8,787 bases of DNA from Anaerohalosphaeraceae bacterium (lineage in GTDB: Bacteria > Planctomycetota > Phycisphaerae > Sedimentisphaerales > Anaerohalosphaeraceae), in the NCBI GenBank assembly GCA_035378985.1, contig DAOSUR010000032.1, positions 1 to 8,787 of the forward strand, given 5' to 3'. A model generated the notes under the pieces. The model worked only from the letters and a program-made list of their open reading frames with translations. It was not told the DNA's origin and searched no databases. The number at the start of each line of letters is the position of its first letter. The stretch's first letter is position 1. This document shows positions 6,261 to 8,787 of the stretch, piece by piece. The translations under genes were made by a program, and so were the position numbers.

Positions 6261-6680
6261 CTATTTTTTGCGGCGTAAGCCAACTGTCCCATCTCCCCAC
6301 AGAACGAAATCTTTCCGGGCATAGGAAACTTCGCTGCCCGGTTTGAAGATAATTTGTACAACAGGAGCTTCCGGATTGCCGAGCTTTTCCGGATACCAAT
6401 AAATCATAGCCGCTTGCTGTTCCGAGAAAAACAGCACTTGTTCCTGAACACGCCTGTCATCTATATACTGAGGATAGAGATGCGAAAGCAGCGGAGGCAA
6501 TTTTCCGTCATTGTCTGATGAATATTTCAGCAAAGCTCTATGGATATCGTACATCAGTTTGACGCACTCTTTCTCCCAGCGATAGATTTGCTCCGTCTGC
6601 ATTAGGGGATGCAGAATCGCACCCGCAGCAATCAACACCAGCAGTACGAACCCAATGGAGAGCAGTTTTGACTGCGACAT
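6261..6680 (-). CDS. unit C candidate immunity protein resembling a pseudopilin-like H-X9-DG protein
   Basis: The ATG at 6680-6678 follows AAAGGAC and lies 13 nt after the stop of the metallopeptidase tip. The 139-aa product starts with one membrane anchor (residues about 6-27). It continues with a helix and a block typical of planctomycete prepilin-like proteins: YSSDNDGKLPPLLSHLYPQY, then YWYPEKLGNPEAP, KPGSEV, and FVLWGDGTVGL, which matches the family's usual VLFADGHV end. There is no prepilin cleavage motif (GFT) at the N-terminus, so assembly into a pilus is unlikely. Being anchored with its domain outside the cytoplasm would suit protection against a protease tip. The immunity role is inferred from position; the family likeness is from reading the sequence. 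Confidence 0.6.
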   Translation of the reverse strand: MSQSKLLSIGFVLLVLIAAGAILHPLMQTEQIYRWEKECVKLMYDIHRALLKYSSDNDGKLPPLLSHLYPQYIDDRRVQEQVLFFSEQQAAMIYWYPEKLGNPEAPVVQIIFKPGSEVSYARKDFVLWGDGTVGLRRKK

Positions 6681-6693
6681 TTTTTTTGTCCTT

Positions 6694-7377
6694 TTATTTT
6701 ATTTTGTCACAGCAATTATTATAATACTTAGTATCGCTGTAGTCATACGCTTTGTCTTCACTTCTTTCAGACCGCCATCGCCCCCAATAGCCGTCCTCAA
6801 AATGGCTGATTTCGTGGAGTAAAGTGCTGCAGTCAAACCCCTGCCCTAGCCTTATCCTGTCCCTGAACGGCCAGGGTCTCCACGAGTAATCCCCTAAAAC
6901 ATCTTCCCCAAGATCCTTTTCGGGATCATCACAAACTTGTATTTTGACACCTTTCCCGTTTTTAGCCCGCTCAATATCATCTTTGATAGGATCATTTTTC
7001 ATGCATTCGAGTAACTTATCCAAACACTCTTTAACCTCCGGTGAGTCCGATGCATCTTTGCATTTCTCACCTGTTGGGTCTATAAAGTTGGTGGGATTAT
7101 TCTGAGCATACGCATACAGATTCATCCCATCTTCATATCCAATCGGGTCGCGGGAGAGGAATCGGCCGAGGGCGGGGGCGTAATAGCGGGCGCAGAGAAA
7201 AATCAGGTTGTCCGCCTCGGGGAACCGGCTTTCGCCCGTGAAGCCGTAGGGATTGTCGGCTGTCCCCCAAACCCCCCGCACATTGCCGAACCCGTCATAC
7301 ATATAGGATACCATACGCTGCCCGAAGGCATCCGTCAACGGCCGCACCGACCCTAAACCGCCTCTATCTATCTGCAT
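6694..7377 (-). CDS. unit C: Rhs core fragment with zinc metallopeptidase tip (aspzincin-like)
   Basis: This 227-aa ORF is the only clearly intact core-tip reading frame of its kind here. Core: GLGSVRPLTDAFG (about 8-19), YDGFGNVRG, NPYGFTGESR, RYYAPALGRFLSRDPIG (about 64-80), YEDGMNLYAYAQNNP and the junction IDPTG at about 99-103. The tip of about 124 residues holds STLLHEISHFEDG, with the HExxH zinc motif at 188-192 (E189 as general base), then SEDKAYDYSDTKYY, where D208-x-x-Y211 fits the third ligand and Tyr of the aspzincin (M35, deuterolysin or peptidyl-Lys endopeptidase) pattern. It would cleave proteins in a rival cell. The ATG at 7377 has only a weak ribosome binding site. Unlike the other tips, its junction is followed by Glu, not Leu. 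Confidence 0.8.
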   Translation of the reverse strand: MQIDRGGLGSVRPLTDAFGQRMVSYMYDGFGNVRGVWGTADNPYGFTGESRFPEADNLIFLCARYYAPALGRFLSRDPIGYEDGMNLYAYAQNNPTNFIDPTGEKCKDASDSPEVKECLDKLLECMKNDPIKDDIERAKNGKGVKIQVCDDPEKDLGEDVLGDYSWRPWPFRDRIRLGQGFDCSTLLHEISHFEDGYWGRWRSERSEDKAYDYSDTKYYNNCCDKIK

Positions 7378-7418
7378 TATCTGTTTCTTGCAAAAATGAA
7401 ACCGATGAAAGACCGACT

Positions 7419-7829
7419 TTATTGTTTTGGCATCTTTTCAGTTTTTGCTCGGTATTGAAAAAAGCAAATCAGTGATAAAATACATATCAGCACTATTTCG
7501 ATAATGAGTTCCAGCATAATCTGCATGTGTAACCCCTGCTGATATTTTTGTGCTATCAAAGACATATTTACAAATAACGCCAAAAAGAAGACTGTCAGCT
7601 GTTTGTTGTTTTTGAGAGATTTTAAAAGGATCAACAAAACCGATAAATAAACAATTATTATCATAACTATCTCTAAAATCGATAGGGCCCATAAATAAGT
7701 CTGACCCTCAAGCCGAGACAGAAGAGGCAGGGTGATTGCTAAAAAGAATGGAATTAGAAGAAAAACAGTTATTGCGCCGATTATGCCTGCAATCAAGCAG
7801 GACATTCCAATCCTCTTAAGGTGATTCAT
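7419..7829 (-). CDS. unit B candidate immunity protein, 136 aa, four membrane segments
   Basis: The start is the ATG at 7829-7827, chosen because a strong AGGAGG lies 4 nt upstream. The frame is open upstream as far as 8021 and takes in the unit B core fragment, so a 200-aa fusion is possible on paper. The product has about four hydrophobic segments, from near residue 9 to the start of a short Lys-rich tail (AKTEKMPKQ). It is A+T-rich. I know no family. Its presumed toxin tip has been deleted, so it is an orphan immunity candidate. Confidence 0.65.
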   Translation of the reverse strand: MNHLKRIGMSCLIAGIIGAITVFLLIPFFLAITLPLLSRLEGQTYLWALSILEIVMIIIVYLSVLLILLKSLKNNKQLTVFFLALFVNMSLIAQKYQQGLHMQIMLELIIEIVLICILSLICFFQYRAKTEKMPKQ

Positions 7830-7867
7830 AGATCCTCCTTTTGCTCCTTTTCGAGTCGAGGTTCTTG

Positions 7868-7951
7868 CGGAATTGTTTTTCCCGTACAGATACGGATGGA
7901 AAGCTTTGGGGGATTCGTCCAGATTCAGATAGGACAGCAGCCGGCCGACAT
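7868..7951 (-). pseudogene. unit B: short diverged Rhs core fragment, tip deleted
   Basis: It encodes VGRLLSYLNLDESPKAFHPYLYGKNN, matching VGWLLPYLNLDESPQALHPYLYVKNN of unit G with clear divergence. There is no DPxG and no tip: the frame goes straight into about a dozen unrelated residues (ARTSTRKGAKGGS) that encode the ribosome binding site of the membrane gene at 7829. Upstream of the fragment, 7952-8106 holds no gene that I can support. Confidence 0.7.
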
Positions 7952-8106
7952 AGCTTTGAAACGAAACAGAAGACGATAATAAATACCTTATCAGCATTCG
8001 TTTTTCTGAATCTGCAATCATGATTCAGTTCTTCATGTTCTTTTGGGAGAAAATAAAAAAGATTTCTAACGAAGAGAATCAGAAGCACTCATAGAACGGC
8101 AGGTTC

Positions 8107-8346
8107 TTATTCGCTTGTTTCTGCCTTGTTGTCTGTATTCGCCTGTTTCCTTTTGTTGCCTTCAGGTTTGGTGACTGCAAATATATTCATGATTCCCATA
8201 AGTGCCAGAGTTATGCCAAGTATCACAGCTGCAACATCAATGCCAGACAGTCTGGATACAGGAACAAAAATACAGATTACACCGCCTGATATGAAAATAA
8301 TTCTAAGAAAGCATACACCGCTTTGGGACAATTTCGACATTCGCAT
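8107..8346 (-). CDS. unit A candidate immunity protein, 79 aa, two membrane segments
   Basis: The ATG at 8346-8344 (or the second Met codon, 8340) follows AGGAG, 8 nt after the stop of the unit A tip remnant. Two hydrophobic segments (VCFLRIIFISGGVICIFV and VAAVILGITLALMGIMNIF) are followed by a polar Lys/Asn-rich tail. No family is recognised. Like the units G and B products it is a small membrane protein, in keeping with a membrane-acting tip. Its own tip is now broken. Confidence 0.6.
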   Translation of the reverse strand: MRMSKLSQSGVCFLRIIFISGGVICIFVPVSRLSGIDVAAVILGITLALMGIMNIFAVTKPEGNKRKQANTDNKAETSE

Positions 8347-8353
8347 AATCTCC

Positions 8354-8569
8354 TCATCCAAATAAACCACAGCCGATTGCACAACCTACAGAAATACCGG
8401 CCATCCAGGTGGGCACAATACCAAGGATTTTAGCCAATGTACCGGCTTTCGCCCGTGAAGCCGTAGGGATTGTCGGCTGTCCCCCAAACCCCCCGCACAT
8501 TGCCGAACCCGTCATACATATACGATACCATACGCTGCCCGAAGGCATCCGTCAACTGCCGCACCGACC
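8354..8569 (-). pseudogene. unit A: Rhs core fragment joined out of frame to a tip remnant
   Basis: Core DNA from SVRQLTDAFG to FTGESR occupies 8441-8569 and differs from unit G at one base. At 8441 it is cut in mid-motif and joined to other sequence; the core frame then stops at TAA (8432-8430). In another frame, the last 28 or so codons of a tip remain: LAKILGIVPTWMAG, then VGCAIGCGLFG and TGA (8356-8354). The CAIGC pair is the CX3C seen in the tips of units D to G. This is a deletion product and is not functional as read. Confidence 0.75.
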
Positions 8570-8787
8570 GTATTTGTCGTAGTGACAGTAGACACAACTC
8601 TCGCCTTTCTACGAAAAAACCACCTGATGTCTGATGCAGTCACAGTAACAGCGGATATCTCATTCTAAGCCGTATCGTTTCACACTATTCATGAGAAGAT
8701 AGATCAGATAGAGAGAGATGTTATTGTTTTATGTTCTCTCTTTTTTATAAACTTAATACGGATTCTATTTTTTGACCATGTACCTAC
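8570..8787. other. stretch without a convincing gene at the right edge
   Basis: No frame of useful length is visible. On the minus strand, just before the unit A core, the codons for CHYDKYG can be read (about 8574-8594); these resemble an Rhs YD repeat but are not in frame with the core that follows. On the plus strand AGAGAGA (8712-8718) could pair with TCTCTCT (8735-8741), followed by six T's, a weak terminator-like hairpin. An inverted pair TCGTAG/CTACGA lies near 8576-8616. No promoter could be supported. Confidence 0.4.

Noticed and set aside
8710..8746. Rho-independent terminator on the plus strand
   Set aside because: The stem is only seven A/G-C/T pairs with a long loop, and no plus-strand gene precedes it.
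1..8787. Insertion sequence, integron or CRISPR array behind the repeated units
   Set aside because: No transposase, integrase, terminal inverted repeats or short regular repeats were seen. The repeats are coding Rhs core pieces.

Overview
The window is a one-strand (minus) array of displaced Rhs/YD-repeat C-terminal tips, each followed by a small gene that looks like its immunity gene. Nothing convincing is encoded on the plus strand. Transcription order is right to left. Seven pieces of the same Rhs core can be seen. They carry the RHS repeat-associated core hallmarks (YDGFGNVRG, NPYGFTGESR, ARYYAPALGRFLSRDP, ending in DPxG). No full-length rhs gene lies inside the window, so its parent must lie outside, probably beyond the right edge.

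Layout in transcription order: unit A (8569-8107), core piece joined out of frame to a tip remnant, then a 79-aa membrane protein. Unit B (7951-7419), a short diverged core piece with its tip lost, then a 136-aa membrane protein. Unit C (7377-6261), an intact core-tip ORF with a zinc metallopeptidase tip (HEISH), then a pseudopilin-like candidate immunity gene. Unit D (6239-4774), a core with a 1-nt frameshift, a Cys-containing tip, then a 313-aa soluble protein. A degenerate stretch follows (4770-4430). Unit E (4426-3261), core, Cys-rich hydrophobic tip, then a membrane protein interrupted by a TGA. Two further membrane protein genes (3221-2038) have no toxin of their own; the second is a paralogue of the unit E membrane protein. 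Unit F (2066-1000), core, Cys-rich tip, membrane protein. Unit G (about 985-74), the longest core piece, with two frame lesions, a Cys-rich tip and a 61-aa membrane protein.

The core copies are almost identical at the DNA level: units E and G share 146 nt without a difference that I can see, and units C and G share 213 nt with one mismatch. The tips and immunity genes are unrelated to one another or only loosely related, and are richer in A+T. This is the expected structure of a reservoir of toxin tips that could recombine into an active rhs gene through the shared core. Several units are already decaying by frameshift, nonsense mutation or tip deletion.

Organism: the core wording (SRDPIGYEDGMNLY, LNLDESP, GLGSVRQLTDAFG) and a candidate immunity protein resembling the prepilin-type H-X9-DG family suggest a planctomycete-like bacterium of the PVC group. 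This is an inference from family style and is not proven by the window.
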